64,000 nucleotides of DNA from Sediminihaliea albiluteola (GTDB taxonomy: Bacteria > Pseudomonadota > Gammaproteobacteria > Pseudomonadales > Halieaceae), in NCBI RefSeq assembly GCF_014077625.1, contig NZ_JACFXU010000015.1:41001-105000 (forward strand), written 5' to 3'. The notes under the pieces are model-generated. The model saw only the letters and a program-made list of their open reading frames with translations, was not told the DNA's origin and ran no database searches. How positions within the stretch are numbered: position 1 is the stretch's first letter; each line of letters starts with the position of its first letter. The translations under genes were made by a program, and so were the position numbers. Below, piece after piece: positions 1 to 8,019 of this stretch.

Positions 1-326
1 TGCGGCCCGCTGATGAAGTGGCGCGAGTGGGGGGCGAGGAGTTTCTCTGTATGTTACCGCGCACCTCAGCGGCAGAAGCCTCAGTGATTGCGCAGCGCTT
101 ATTGGCTTGCATTCATAAGCAGCACTTTAGACTCTCAGATGCTAGCCTCTTACAAGTCACAGTGAGTATGGGGCTTGCCAGTTACAGTAGAGATTGCAGC
201 ACAGTCGAAGCACTCTACGCTGCTGCTGATGATGCGCTATACCAAGCCAAGTCTCATGGAAAAAATCAGCTGGTTTTCGCTGGCTCAGCTTTGTCCCAGA
301 GTGTTGGTGCTCCAGCTCTGCAATAG
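1..326 (+). CDS. GGDEF-domain protein (diguanylate cyclase), 3' part only
   Basis: This is the C-terminal end of a protein whose start lies before the window; the reading frame is already open at base 3. The GGEEF signature is encoded at bases 30-44, preceded by the usual Asp-x-x-Ala-Arg context and followed by the family's TVSMG-like strand and the A-DxALYxAKxxGKN helix near the end. GGDEF domains with an intact GG(D/E)EF loop normally condense two GTP into cyclic di-GMP. The sensory or receiver part that would say what controls it is not visible. The gene ends 27 bases before the convergent oxidoreductase gene. Family assignment is firm; activity is inferred from the intact signature. Confidence 0.93.
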   Translation, partial: RPADEVARVGGEEFLCMLPRTSAAEASVIAQRLLACIHKQHFRLSDASLLQVTVSMGLASYSRDCSTVEALYAAADDALYQAKSHGKNQLVFAGSALSQSVGAPALQ

Positions 327-353
327 AACAGCCGGGGGGCTGAGAGCTGGCCT

Positions 354-1220
354 TTAAAAATGTCTAATGTAGCGTTCGGCGTATTCCTCCATAAGCCGTT
401 TTTTATCTGCAAGAGAAGATGTTTTGCCAAGTATAAATGGAAAGGGTGGAGCCACGGTTGCCGTCATACCCTGCTCGCCGAGTGCCTGCAACTGGCTTAC
501 ATCTACCTCGGCTTTCAAGCCTACTATGGTTTCAAAACCCTCCCACTTGCGCCCGGCCTCGCTGCGCAAGGCTTTAAGTTGAGCCATGATGCCCGGTACC
601 TCCTCTGGGAGGTTGCCAGCACCAATCCAGCCATCGCAGCGCTGCGCCGCTCGCTTCAGCGCTGCTTGGTTATCGCCTCCAACATAGATTGGCACGCGGT
701 TTTTTGGTGCGGGTTCAATTTGCAGTCGCGGGAATTGGTAGAACTCGCCTTGATAATCGACCATACCGCCATCCCATAAGCGCTGGATCACTTCAATCAT
801 TTCATCCATGCGCTTGCCCCGGGCCTTAAATGGCGCGCCATAGATTTCGAATTCATCTTTCATCCAACCTGCTCCAATACCCAGTGCAAAGCGCTCGCCG
901 CTGAATATGGACAGCGCGCCGCAGGCTTTGGCCACTTCAAAGGGATTACGCAAGGGGAGGACGTAGACCGCGGTAGAGAAGCGCAGGCGTGTGGTAGCTG
1001 CTGCCATAAAGGCAATGCTTACCCAGCAGTCAGGGAAGGGATCGCTCGCTGTCATCGGCGCTTTGCCATCGGGCGAGTAGGGGTAGGGAGCGTTGACAAC
1101 CTCAGGGTAGATTGCATGATCGGCATTGAGAATGCCTTCAAAGCCCAGCTCTTCAGCAAAGCGCACTACCGGAATTAATTGCTCGGGCTCAACCCAAGCC
1201 ACCGATTGCCAAAACTTCAT
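354..1220 (-). CDS. Luciferase-like (LLM class) flavin/F420-dependent oxidoreductase, copy A
   Basis: This 288-residue protein belongs to the luciferase-like monooxygenase superfamily of TIM-barrel enzymes that use FMN or coenzyme F420. Visible hallmarks are an early ADHAIYPE segment, the ALGIGAGWMKDEF segment and a late PIYVGGDN-x5-RAA-x4-GWI segment that contacts the cofactor. It closely resembles the gene just upstream on the same strand: by hand count about 36 of 288 positions differ, without indels, so this is a recent tandem duplication. The ATG start has an AAAGG ribosome site nine bases upstream. The substrate cannot be read from sequence; the neighbours suggest oxidation of a cyclic or branched carbon compound. 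No F420 biosynthesis gene is in the window, so FMN is also possible. Confidence 0.9.
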   Translation of the reverse strand: MKFWQSVAWVEPEQLIPVVRFAEELGFEGILNADHAIYPEVVNAPYPYSPDGKAPMTASDPFPDCWVSIAFMAAATTRLRFSTAVYVLPLRNPFEVAKACGALSIFSGERFALGIGAGWMKDEFEIYGAPFKARGKRMDEMIEVIQRLWDGGMVDYQGEFYQFPRLQIEPAPKNRVPIYVGGDNQAALKRAAQRCDGWIGAGNLPEEVPGIMAQLKALRSEAGRKWEGFETIVGLKAEVDVSQLQALGEQGMTATVAPPFPFILGKTSSLADKKRLMEEYAERYIRHF

Positions 1221-1410
1221 CTAATCGAACCTTTGAAAACTTATAGCAGCGGAGCTCATCATATGCTGGGCCAGTTGCAATTCATATCACTGCTATCGCG
1301 GCCCAAGGCTTTCGATTGCATAGTTGAACTGGCTGTCACGTCAGCCTGCCATGGCTTAGCAAAGCTTGCTAGCAGCTGCAGTACCTTATGCGCTTGGAAG
1401 TTTATTATGG

Positions 1411-1442
1411 CTATATCAGACATTTAAAAATGTCTGATATAG
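1411..1442. repeat. Near-perfect palindrome at the 3' end of oxidoreductase copy B
   Basis: Bases 1411-1425 are the exact reverse complement of 1428-1442, leaving a 2-base loop. The right arm is the last codons and stop of copy B; the left arm lies just beyond it, between the two paralogues. It could terminate or attenuate copy-B transcripts, but it is AT-rich and the loop is too small for a classical terminator. An inverted micro-duplication is another reading. Confidence 0.6.
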
Positions 1443-2290
1443 CGCTCGGCGTACTGTTCCATAAAGCGCTTTTTATCCGACAGGGAGGATGTCTTGCCGA
1501 GCACAAAGGCAAAGGGCGGTGCAACGGTGGCTGTCATGCCGTGGCCGGCTAGATCTTGAAGCATGGTGACATCAGTTTCGGCTTTTACACCGATGATAGT
1601 TTCAAAACCCTCCCATTCACGGCCAGCTTCTGCACGCAGGGCTTTCAGCTTGGCCATAAGGCCAGGTACTTCTTCTGGGAAGTTGCCAGCACCAATCCAG
1701 CCTTCGCAGCGCTGGGCTGCGCGCTTGAGAGCTGCGGGGTTGTCGCCCCCGACATAGATTGGAATGCGATTCTTTGGTGCGGGCTCGATCTGCAGCCGCG
1801 GGAATTGGTAGAACTCGCCCTGGTAATCCACCATGCCACCGTCCCATAAGCGCTGCATTACCTCAATCATCTCATCCATGCGCTTGCCCCGAGCTTTGAA
1901 TGGCGCGCCATAGATGTCGAACTCATCTTTCATCCAGCCTGCTCCAATACCCAGTGCAAAGCGTTCCTCGCTGAATATGGACAGTGCGCCGCAGGCTTTG
2001 GCCACTTCAAAGGGGCTGCGCAAGGGGAGAACGTATACTGAAGTGGAGAAGCGCAGTCGAGTGGTGGCTGCGGCCATAAAGGCAATGCTTACCCAGCAGT
2101 CAGGATAGGGATCATCCGCTGTCATAGGGGGGATGCCATCAGGCGAGTAGGGGTAGGGAGCTTTCACCTGCTCGGGATAGATGGCGTGATCAGCATTGAG
2201 AATACCCTCAAAACCCAGCTCTTCAGCAAAACGGGCAACGGGAACTAGGTGCTCTGGCTCTACCCAGGCGACTGACTGCCAAAACTTCAC
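1424..2290 (-). CDS. Luciferase-like (LLM class) flavin/F420-dependent oxidoreductase, copy B
   Basis: A second 288-residue luciferase-like oxidoreductase, about 87 percent identical to copy A by hand alignment. I place the start at the GTG at 2290. That makes the protein begin exactly like copy A (x-KFWQSVAWVEPE), and a GAGG ribosome site sits nine bases upstream; the longer frame would need a TTG at 2320 with no ribosome site. The substitutions are spread along the protein but are denser in the last third, including a variable stretch around residues 240-255, so substrate preference may have drifted. The gene probably reads on towards copy A, although a strong palindrome at its 3' end may limit read-through. 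Confidence 0.9.
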   Translation of the reverse strand: MKFWQSVAWVEPEHLVPVARFAEELGFEGILNADHAIYPEQVKAPYPYSPDGIPPMTADDPYPDCWVSIAFMAAATTRLRFSTSVYVLPLRSPFEVAKACGALSIFSEERFALGIGAGWMKDEFDIYGAPFKARGKRMDEMIEVMQRLWDGGMVDYQGEFYQFPRLQIEPAPKNRIPIYVGGDNPAALKRAAQRCEGWIGAGNFPEEVPGLMAKLKALRAEAGREWEGFETIIGVKAETDVTMLQDLAGHGMTATVAPPFAFVLGKTSSLSDKKRFMEQYAERYIRHF

Positions 2291-2505
2291 TGCAACTAAC
2301 CTCGTAGCTATTATTGTCAATATACGATCATATTCTGATCAGTGGCTAATTGATATTAGCCTCCACTTACTTGGTAATGCTGATTGCATAGTTAAACTGA
2401 GCGCCGCAATTCGGCCATTACTGGTGTCAAGCAGGCGATGCAGGCTAGTATGTCCGCTACTATCCTCTGCTTCAATTGAGCCCCTTACCTGGGAGTCACA
2501 TTATT

Positions 2506-4629
2506 ATGAGTAGCCAACTTTCTAGTTTAGCTTCGCCCTGTCGTATAGGTAGCATGGAACTTAAAAATCGCATGGTGGTTACCGCTATGGGCACTAACTT
2601 GGGTGCCGAAGATGGTAGCTGCGGTGAGCGATTGCATGCATTGCATGAGCGCCATGCTAAAGGTGGGGCTGGCTTGATTGTACTGGGCTCCGTAGGGGTT
2701 AGTTGGCCCAGTGGCGGCAATCAGAGGAATCAGCTGGCTATTTCTGAAGACTATATGATTCCCTCACTGCGCAAGTTGGCCGACGCTGTGCACAGTTACG
2801 GCGCCAAGCTGGCCGCGCAACTGCACCATGGCGGGATGGTTGCCGTGCAGGACACGGCTGAGGGGCGCCCCCTGTGGGTGCCTTCCTACCCTGAAGTTAA
2901 ACAGGGTGATATGCAAAGTGGCTTCCTAGAGTCAGAACTGGCGGCCATGTTTAAGCCTGATTCGCCCTCGCCTCAATTACATTTGATGACGCCGGATGAC
3001 ATTAAGAAACTAGTGACGGATTTTGCCGCTGCGGCAAGGCGTGCTAAAGAGGCTGGTATTGATGGGGTGGAAATACACGCTGGTCACGGCTACATCATCT
3101 CCGAGTTTCTCTCGCCGCTCGTTAATAATCGCGATGATGAGTACGGCGGTAGCCTAGAAAACCGTGCGCGCCTCCTGCTTGAAATCCTTGCCGCCATACG
3201 AGCAGAAGTGGGGTCTGATTACCCGGTATGGTGCAAGATTGACTCGGGCGAGTTTGGCCATGCCGAGGGCATTAGCCTAGAAGATGCTAAGTCGACGGCA
3301 ATGATGCTAGAAAAAGCTGGTATCGATGCGATAACCGTTTCCGCTTACCACGACACATCTACGGGAGTGAATCACTCGGAGTCTAATATTCCCCATACCC
3401 CAGAGCGTATAGTGGCCAATGCTACGGCGATCAAAAAGTGCCTGAAGGTGCCGGTGATTACTTCTGGGCGCATCGAGCTTGAGTCCGGCAATAAACATAT
3501 CGCTGCGGGTAATTTTGACTTGATGGGTATGGGGCGAAAAATCTTAGCGGATCCGGACTTGCCCAATAAAGTTATTGCCGGGCAGCTCAAAGATATTCGA
3601 CCCTGCGTCTATTGCTATTGCTGCGTGAGCCAGATTTACGTACAAAATTCGGTGAAGTGTGCAGTCAATCCAGAAACGGCCCATGAGACGACGCGAATGC
3701 TGATTGCGACTACTAACGCGCGGCATTTTGCTGTTGTTGGCGGTGGCCCAGCTGGTATGGAGGCTGCGCGCAGGCTAGTTGAGAAGGGGCACCGGGTGAC
3801 TTTGCTGGAAGCTGCTGATCGACTGGGTGGTACGCTGCAGTTTGCCAGTATTGCTTATGAGCCCAACGAGCGCCTGTTGCGCTGGTTGCGTCGCCAAACC
3901 GAGCAGTCAGCAGTAGATGTGCGTTTCAATACTTATGCGACACCCTCTTTGCTTAAGCAGTTGGCTGTTGATGAAGTGATTGTCGCTACCGGTGCTAAGC
4001 GCGATATGCCGGATATTCCTGGTAGCGACCAGAGTTTTGTGTTCAGCGGTGATGAGATGCGCTCCCTAGTATTGGGTGATAAGGCCCCGAGCTTGGAGCG
4101 TAAAACTGACGCTTTCACCCGCTTCATGACCCGAGCCGGTTCGTTAACAGGGGTGAATAAACACCCTTGGATATTGCGTCAGGTATCGCGCGCATGGTTG
4201 CCTTTAGGGCAGGAAATTGTAGTGATTGGCGCTGAGCTGGTCGGGCTTGAGCTGGCAGAATATTTGGCACATCGTGGCCGCCAGGTCACAGTTATTGATA
4301 GTGCAACGCGGCCAGGGGCTGGTCTGTATCTGGTGCGCAGAATGCGAATTTTACATGAGTTGCGCGAGATGGGCGTGACAATGATCAACCGAGCTGAGGA
4401 TATTTCGATTGGTGATCATACGGTGAGCTATCGAAATTATCGGGGCCAGCAGCGCACAGTGGGTGCTGAACATGTCATTGTCGCCCAAGGTGCGACCGGT
4501 GATCAGAGCCTAGTGGAGCAGCTGCGAGAACAAGAACTGAAGGTGCATGCCATTGGCGATTGCAATGGTGTGGGTTACATCGAAGGGGCGATGGAGTCCG
4601 CCGCCGAGCTGGTGGCTAGCCTAAATTAG
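2506..4629 (+). CDS. NADH:flavin oxidoreductase / 2,4-dienoyl-CoA reductase-type FMN-FeS-FAD enzyme
   Basis: A 707-residue three-part reductase of the kind that includes bacterial 2,4-dienoyl-CoA reductase and trimethylamine dehydrogenase. Residues about 5-345 form an Old-Yellow-type FMN barrel with an HAGHGYIISEFLSP motif. Next come Fe-S cysteines C367, C370, C373 and C385. An FAD Rossmann motif (GGGPAG) follows near residue 412, and a second dinucleotide motif (GAELVG) near 575. The start is the ATG at 2506, with GGGAG upstream; the longer frame begins at a poor TTG. It is divergent from the luciferase-like pair and followed by VOC and SDR genes. It probably reduces a conjugated enoyl or cyclic substrate. 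The exact substrate is unknown. Confidence 0.9.
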   Translation: MSSQLSSLASPCRIGSMELKNRMVVTAMGTNLGAEDGSCGERLHALHERHAKGGAGLIVLGSVGVSWPSGGNQRNQLAISEDYMIPSLRKLADAVHSYGAKLAAQLHHGGMVAVQDTAEGRPLWVPSYPEVKQGDMQSGFLESELAAMFKPDSPSPQLHLMTPDDIKKLVTDFAAAARRAKEAGIDGVEIHAGHGYIISEFLSPLVNNRDDEYGGSLENRARLLLEILAAIRAEVGSDYPVWCKIDSGEFGHAEGISLEDAKSTAMMLEKAGIDAITVSAYHDTSTGVNHSESNIPHTPERIVANATAIKKCLKVPVITSGRIELESGNKHIAAGNFDLMGMGRKILADPDLPNKVIAGQLKDIRPCVYCYCCVSQIYVQNSVKCAVNPETAHETTRMLIATTNARHFAVVGGGPAGMEAARRLVEKGHRVTLLEAADRLGGTLQFASIAYEPNERLLRWLRRQTEQSAVDVRFNTYATPSLLKQLAVDEVIVATGAKRDMPDIPGSDQSFVFSGDEMRSLVLGDKAPSLERKTDAFTRFMTRAGSLTGVNKHPWILRQVSRAWLPLGQEIVVIGAELVGLELAEYLAHRGRQVTVIDSATRPGAGLYLVRRMRILHELREMGVTMINRAEDISIGDHTVSYRNYRGQQRTVGAEHVIVAQGATGDQSLVEQLREQELKVHAIGDCNGVGYIEGAMESAAELVASLN

Positions 4630-4722
4630 CTGCAGCAGTCTATGAGCTAGGGTACATCGCTTCTGAGCGTGGCCAAATGAAATTATAAGTTGCTGCTCAC
4701 AGCTGTTTTCTTGATTCATTAT

Positions 4723-4756
4723 AGTCAGCGGCAGCGTCTAGACGCTGCCGCTGACT
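4723..4756. terminator. Perfect 34-bp palindrome, probable transcription terminator
   Basis: Bases 4723-4739 and 4740-4756 are exact reverse complements, giving a GC-rich 16-bp stem around a central TA (GTCTAGAC core). It lies 94 bases after the reductase stop and 39 bases before the next start, and is followed by a moderately T-rich stretch. It most likely ends reductase transcripts and sets the VOC-SDR pair apart. Confidence 0.65.
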
Positions 4757-4794
4757 GTTTATCTATTCCTTGTAATGCTTTGTAGGAAGCTGTT

Positions 4795-5247
4795 ATGAAC
4801 GACGCAACGCGCGCGCAACTCGGCCTTGGTCCCATGGATCAGCTGGGCTTTGTCTTTAAGGACCTAGAGGCCGCAGTTAAGGCATACGAGCCTATTTATG
4901 GCCCTTTTAAGATCATTAACTATGGTAGCTACGACTATAACTACCGCGGTCAGCAGGAAGCCTGTGAACTGAGGATGGCTTTTGCACGCAGCGGTGATTT
5001 AGAAATTGAATTTATCCAATGGGTATCTGGTGGCTCGCCGCACAAAGAGTTTTTAGATGCGGGTCGAGAAGGGATGCATCATGTCCGGTTTCGAGTCGAA
5101 AGCTTAGAGAGTAAAGTCGCCGAGGCAGAAAAGCTTGGTTACCGCGCGATCTGGCAGACTCGATTTGCAGAGGGCTTGGCTGTGGCGTATATGGAGCGAG
5201 ACTGCGACCCAGTACTAGTTGAGCTGTTTGAGAATTTACAGGAGTAA
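4795..5247 (+). CDS. VOC-family protein (glyoxalase / methylmalonyl-CoA epimerase-like fold)
   Basis: A 150-residue protein with the paired beta-alpha-beta-beta-beta layout of the vicinal-oxygen-chelate superfamily. Residues that could bind metal include His in the HHVRF segment and Glu in the C-terminal VELFE segment. The first ligand position, usually His in such enzymes, appears as Gln in MDQLGF, so metal binding may differ from the family norm. Members include epimerases, isomerases and ring-cleaving dioxygenases. The stop is followed after 8 bases by the SDR start, which argues for a two-gene operon. Function beyond the fold is not determined. Confidence 0.82.
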   Translation: MNDATRAQLGLGPMDQLGFVFKDLEAAVKAYEPIYGPFKIINYGSYDYNYRGQQEACELRMAFARSGDLEIEFIQWVSGGSPHKEFLDAGREGMHHVRFRVESLESKVAEAEKLGYRAIWQTRFAEGLAVAYMERDCDPVLVELFENLQE

Positions 5248-5255
5248 AAAACAAA

Positions 5256-6044
5256 ATGACAACATTTAGCGAACGTTATGGGCCAGTGGCCGTAGTAACT
5301 GGAGCCTCGTCAGGTATAGGTCGTGCTTTTGCTGAGCTGCTGGCAGCTAAAGGACTTAACTTGATACTGGTAGCCCGTCGCGAGGATCGGCTCAATACCC
5401 TAGTTGAGTCGCTTACTGAGAAGCACGGTGTTGAAGTTGAGACCCTAGCGCTCGACTTGGCTTCCCCTTCTGCAATTAATCGCATAGCACAGGCCACGGA
5501 AGGCAAAGATATTGGGCTCTTAGTGAGTAATGCGGGCTTTGGACTGAAGGGGCCGCATGAAGACAACGACCCAGAAATGATGACTGATATGCTACAAGTA
5601 AACTGCCAAGCACCGCTGCAGTTAAGCCATCGTCTGATCCCACACCTTAAGTCGAGAGGCCGTGGCGGCATCATTATTACTAGTTCAGTTGAAGGTTTAA
5701 TGGGGGTCCCTAACTCTGCTGCTTATGCAGCTAGTAAGGCCTTTACTAACAGTCTGGGGGAGTCGCTATGGGGTGAGTTGTCTCCACTGGGAATCGATGT
5801 TCTGGCTCTGTGCCCTGGTAGTACTGATACTGAGGCCCATGAAAAGCAAGGCATCGACCGCTCGACCTTGGAGGGAATGATGAGTTCTGAGGAGGTGGCT
5901 GGACTGGCGCTAGATCGGCTCAGTGATGGCCCCATCTATATTGCGGGTGAGCAGAACCGCGCGATGTTTGATGTCTTACTAGAGATGCCTCGCCGCGATG
6001 CTTTATTAGCTATGGGGGAAAACATCCTTAAGGCTCTGAAGTAA
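5256..6044 (+). CDS. Short-chain dehydrogenase/reductase (SDR), classical type
   Basis: A 262-residue classical SDR that should carry out NAD(P)-dependent oxidation or reduction of a hydroxyl or carbonyl. The nucleotide motif TGASSGIG is near the N-terminus, NAG lies mid-domain, Ser is in the TSSVEG segment, and the catalytic YAASK follows. The Arg-Arg pair after the second strand (VARRED) favours NADP(H). It is closely coupled to the VOC gene: its ribosome site GGAG lies within the last codons of that gene. The substrate is unknown; context suggests the same catabolic route as the upstream reductase. Confidence 0.92.
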   Translation: MTTFSERYGPVAVVTGASSGIGRAFAELLAAKGLNLILVARREDRLNTLVESLTEKHGVEVETLALDLASPSAINRIAQATEGKDIGLLVSNAGFGLKGPHEDNDPEMMTDMLQVNCQAPLQLSHRLIPHLKSRGRGGIIITSSVEGLMGVPNSAAYAASKAFTNSLGESLWGELSPLGIDVLALCPGSTDTEAHEKQGIDRSTLEGMMSSEEVAGLALDRLSDGPIYIAGEQNRAMFDVLLEMPRRDALLAMGENILKALK

Positions 6045-6666
6045 TTTATCTGCAAAAGGGGCTGCAGAGACCCTCTAAGCTAGAGCTCTAGTTATATTTG
6101 AGAAAAAAATCACTGATACAGGGAATAATTATCCGGCACAGTCGTTAACCTGTTGAAAGTGGAGTGAAACCGCTTTGAGTGCAGGTGTATCGAGCTATTT
6201 GGGTACGTCAGCTGCCACCATTAGAGTGGTCCGGCGTAGTCGGTACAATTAACCTGCCTCAATTTTATTAGAACGCCCGTTGTGGATGCGCAAGTAGCCA
6301 CAACGTCCGTCAGTGAGCTGTAAGGGCGTAACTGGCATTGGGACACAGAACCGGGGACCGCTAGCCCTCCGGATCTGAACTCCAGAGCTTGCCGTCTACA
6401 TGGGGCGGCAAGCTCTGCCACTCTTTCTTCTCCCCGTCTTGACCTCTCTCATATCCCTTAATTACATCGCTGTGCAATATGATTTGCTCAACTATGGCTC
6501 TGTGGCGCCATAGCCTGGCACAATCCTGCTTGGGCTAAGTAGTGCTTTATTGAGTCTGTGGCGGAGATTACAGCTCTTGCCGAGAGGGCTGTCTAGGTAG
6601 TGGCGAGGCTTGGTTTGGCTGCGGGCTGTCATGAGTACAGCCCGCGTTAAGCTGGTGGAGGCGAGG
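6045..6666. other. 622-bp gene-free region between convergent genes, with three hairpins
   Basis: No convincing coding sequence is present; the longest frames have no family signature. Three hairpins are visible. The first pairs 6278-6285 with 6298-6305 (8 bp). The second pairs 6384-6394 with 6406-6416 (11 bp, 11-base loop, followed by a pyrimidine-rich CTCTTTCTTCTCCCC tract, so terminator-like on the plus strand). The third pairs 6492-6498 with 6507-6513 (7 bp). Genes on both sides point inward, so the space is not needed for their promoters. A small RNA gene ending near 6435, or a decayed gene, are the main options. Confidence 0.5.
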
Positions 6667-7407
6667 TTACTGCCAATTCTTGGCTATGACAGAAGCTTCT
6701 TCTGCGGCGCTAAGAGGGTTGTCGGCGGCGTGTTGGTTAATGAAGCGCGAGATCTCATCCAGTTCAGCGGCGCCAGCAGGCTGGTAAAGGTTGCCAGCTG
6801 ATAGTTGCTGCGATTCCGCGTTGACTAAGGCTTCGTTGTGCCAGCCTGAGTCGTCACGACAGGCGATGCCATGTGAGGTCTGACCGGAGGCGTTGAGCTG
6901 ATACTCTCGGCACCACTGGCCAGTGCTGGTCATAAAGCTGAGTACTGGGCGAAGTTGGCGGCCATCAGCGATGCTATGCCATTGATCTGCACTGGAAGGC
7001 AGTGTTTCTAGTGCAGTGGCAAAACTGTTTTCAGCTGACAAGCCCTGTTGCTCCGCTTGCCACTGGGGCGCGAGAAGAAGACCGGCAGCGGCAATTAGAG
7101 AAGCCGCAATAGCAAAGCCAATCGCAGTTCGCGCGCGATGGGAGGGGAAGGGGTGAATCTTGGCGCTGCGCTTCGCTGTGACTTCAAGCAGAGCCGTAAT
7201 ATGTGCGGGAACAGCTTGCAAATGAGCGGCTTCAGCACTGTTGCGTAGATGCTCATCAATGGCCTGCATTGCAGCCAACTGGCGTCGCAGTGCTGGCTCT
7301 GTCTTTAAACGGCTTTGTAAATTGATCTCCTCCGCCTCGGATAGCTCGCGATCCAAGTGCTGAGATAATAGCCTATCATCCTGTTCTGTCATATCACTTC
7401 CCGTCAT
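6667..7407 (-). CDS. Anti-sigma factor, single-pass membrane protein
   Basis: A 246-residue protein translationally coupled to the sigma gene through an ATGA overlap. The N-terminal 60 residues (acidic and helical, with DRELSEAEE) resemble the cytoplasmic sigma-binding region of anti-sigma factors. A single hydrophobic segment at about residues 94-115 would cross the inner membrane. A periplasmic domain of about 130 residues follows, containing two cysteines in the CREYQ and IACRDD segments that could form a disulfide. No HxxxCxxC zinc motif is seen, so it is not the ZAS type. It would hold the partner sigma factor until an envelope signal arrives. Assignment rests on context and topology as much as sequence. 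Confidence 0.82.
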   Translation of the reverse strand: MTGSDMTEQDDRLLSQHLDRELSEAEEINLQSRLKTEPALRRQLAAMQAIDEHLRNSAEAAHLQAVPAHITALLEVTAKRSAKIHPFPSHRARTAIGFAIAASLIAAAGLLLAPQWQAEQQGLSAENSFATALETLPSSADQWHSIADGRQLRPVLSFMTSTGQWCREYQLNASGQTSHGIACRDDSGWHNEALVNAESQQLSAGNLYQPAGAAELDEISRFINQHAADNPLSAAEEASVIAKNWQ

Positions 7408-7904
7408 TCGTCGCCGGACACATTAACGCTGTCCATCAGCTGTCGCCTGGCCCTGGCAATTCTGCTCATGATAGTGCCCACTGGCACCTCGAGGATTTCC
7501 GCTGCCTCAGCATAAGTTTTCCCTTCTACTGCCACCAAGGTCAGCGCCAAACGCTGATCTGTCGGTAGTTGCTCTAGGGCATCGCTAAGGTCGCTGACCT
7601 GTCGCTCCTGACTGGCTACCCATTCGGCTGAAGGGGAGCCTTCAGATTCTTCTACCTGCTCTGGGTAGCGCTGGCGCACATCGCGCGAACGCAGTTCGTC
7701 GATCCAAGCATTTTTGCAAACCCGGTAGGCCCATTTAGCAGGATGTGCTCCTTCGGGCATGCCTTTTTCGAGTACTTTCTCAACAGTAGTTTGCAATAAA
7801 TCATCGGCGTCGGCTTGACTCCCAGTCAGCGAATAGCAAAATCGTCGCAGACCACTCAGCTCTGCGAGTAATGCCTCTCGCTGTGAGTCGCTGAGTGATG
7901 GCAT
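7404..7904 (-). CDS. ECF-type RNA polymerase sigma factor
   Basis: A 166-residue extracytoplasmic-function sigma factor. Region 2 (about residues 15-80) shows the DADDLLQTTVEKVLEK and WAYRVCKNAWIDELR segments that bind core polymerase and the -10 element. Region 4 (about 110-160) has LPTDQRLALTLVAVEGKTYAEAAEILEVPVGTIMSRIARARRQL-type helix-turn-helix spacing for -35 recognition. It lies upstream of and overlaps its probable anti-sigma gene, and is divergent from the subtilase gene with 115 bases between them. It probably controls itself and perhaps the neighbouring protease and outer-membrane protein; no promoter motif was established. Confidence 0.95.
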   Translation of the reverse strand: MPSLSDSQREALLAELSGLRRFCYSLTGSQADADDLLQTTVEKVLEKGMPEGAHPAKWAYRVCKNAWIDELRSRDVRQRYPEQVEESEGSPSAEWVASQERQVSDLSDALEQLPTDQRLALTLVAVEGKTYAEAAEILEVPVGTIMSRIARARRQLMDSVNVSGDE

Positions 7905-8019
7905 AATGTTCCTATTATGTTCATGACGGTTTGGGCGGGGATTCTATTCCATCTGGAGGAATATTTCTTGCTATGACTCGTTAACTTGATGCAACCCTCT
8001 TCTTTTCGCAGGCGGCATT

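Noticed and set aside
360..779. 139-residue plus-strand frame opposite oxidoreductase copy A
   Set aside because: Antisense shadow; a similar frame appears opposite copy B, as expected from shared sequence rather than a gene.
6516..6531. Sigma-54-like sequence TGGCACAATCCTGCTT
   Set aside because: The GG to GC distance is one base shorter than the required spacing, and no gene starts shortly downstream on that strand.
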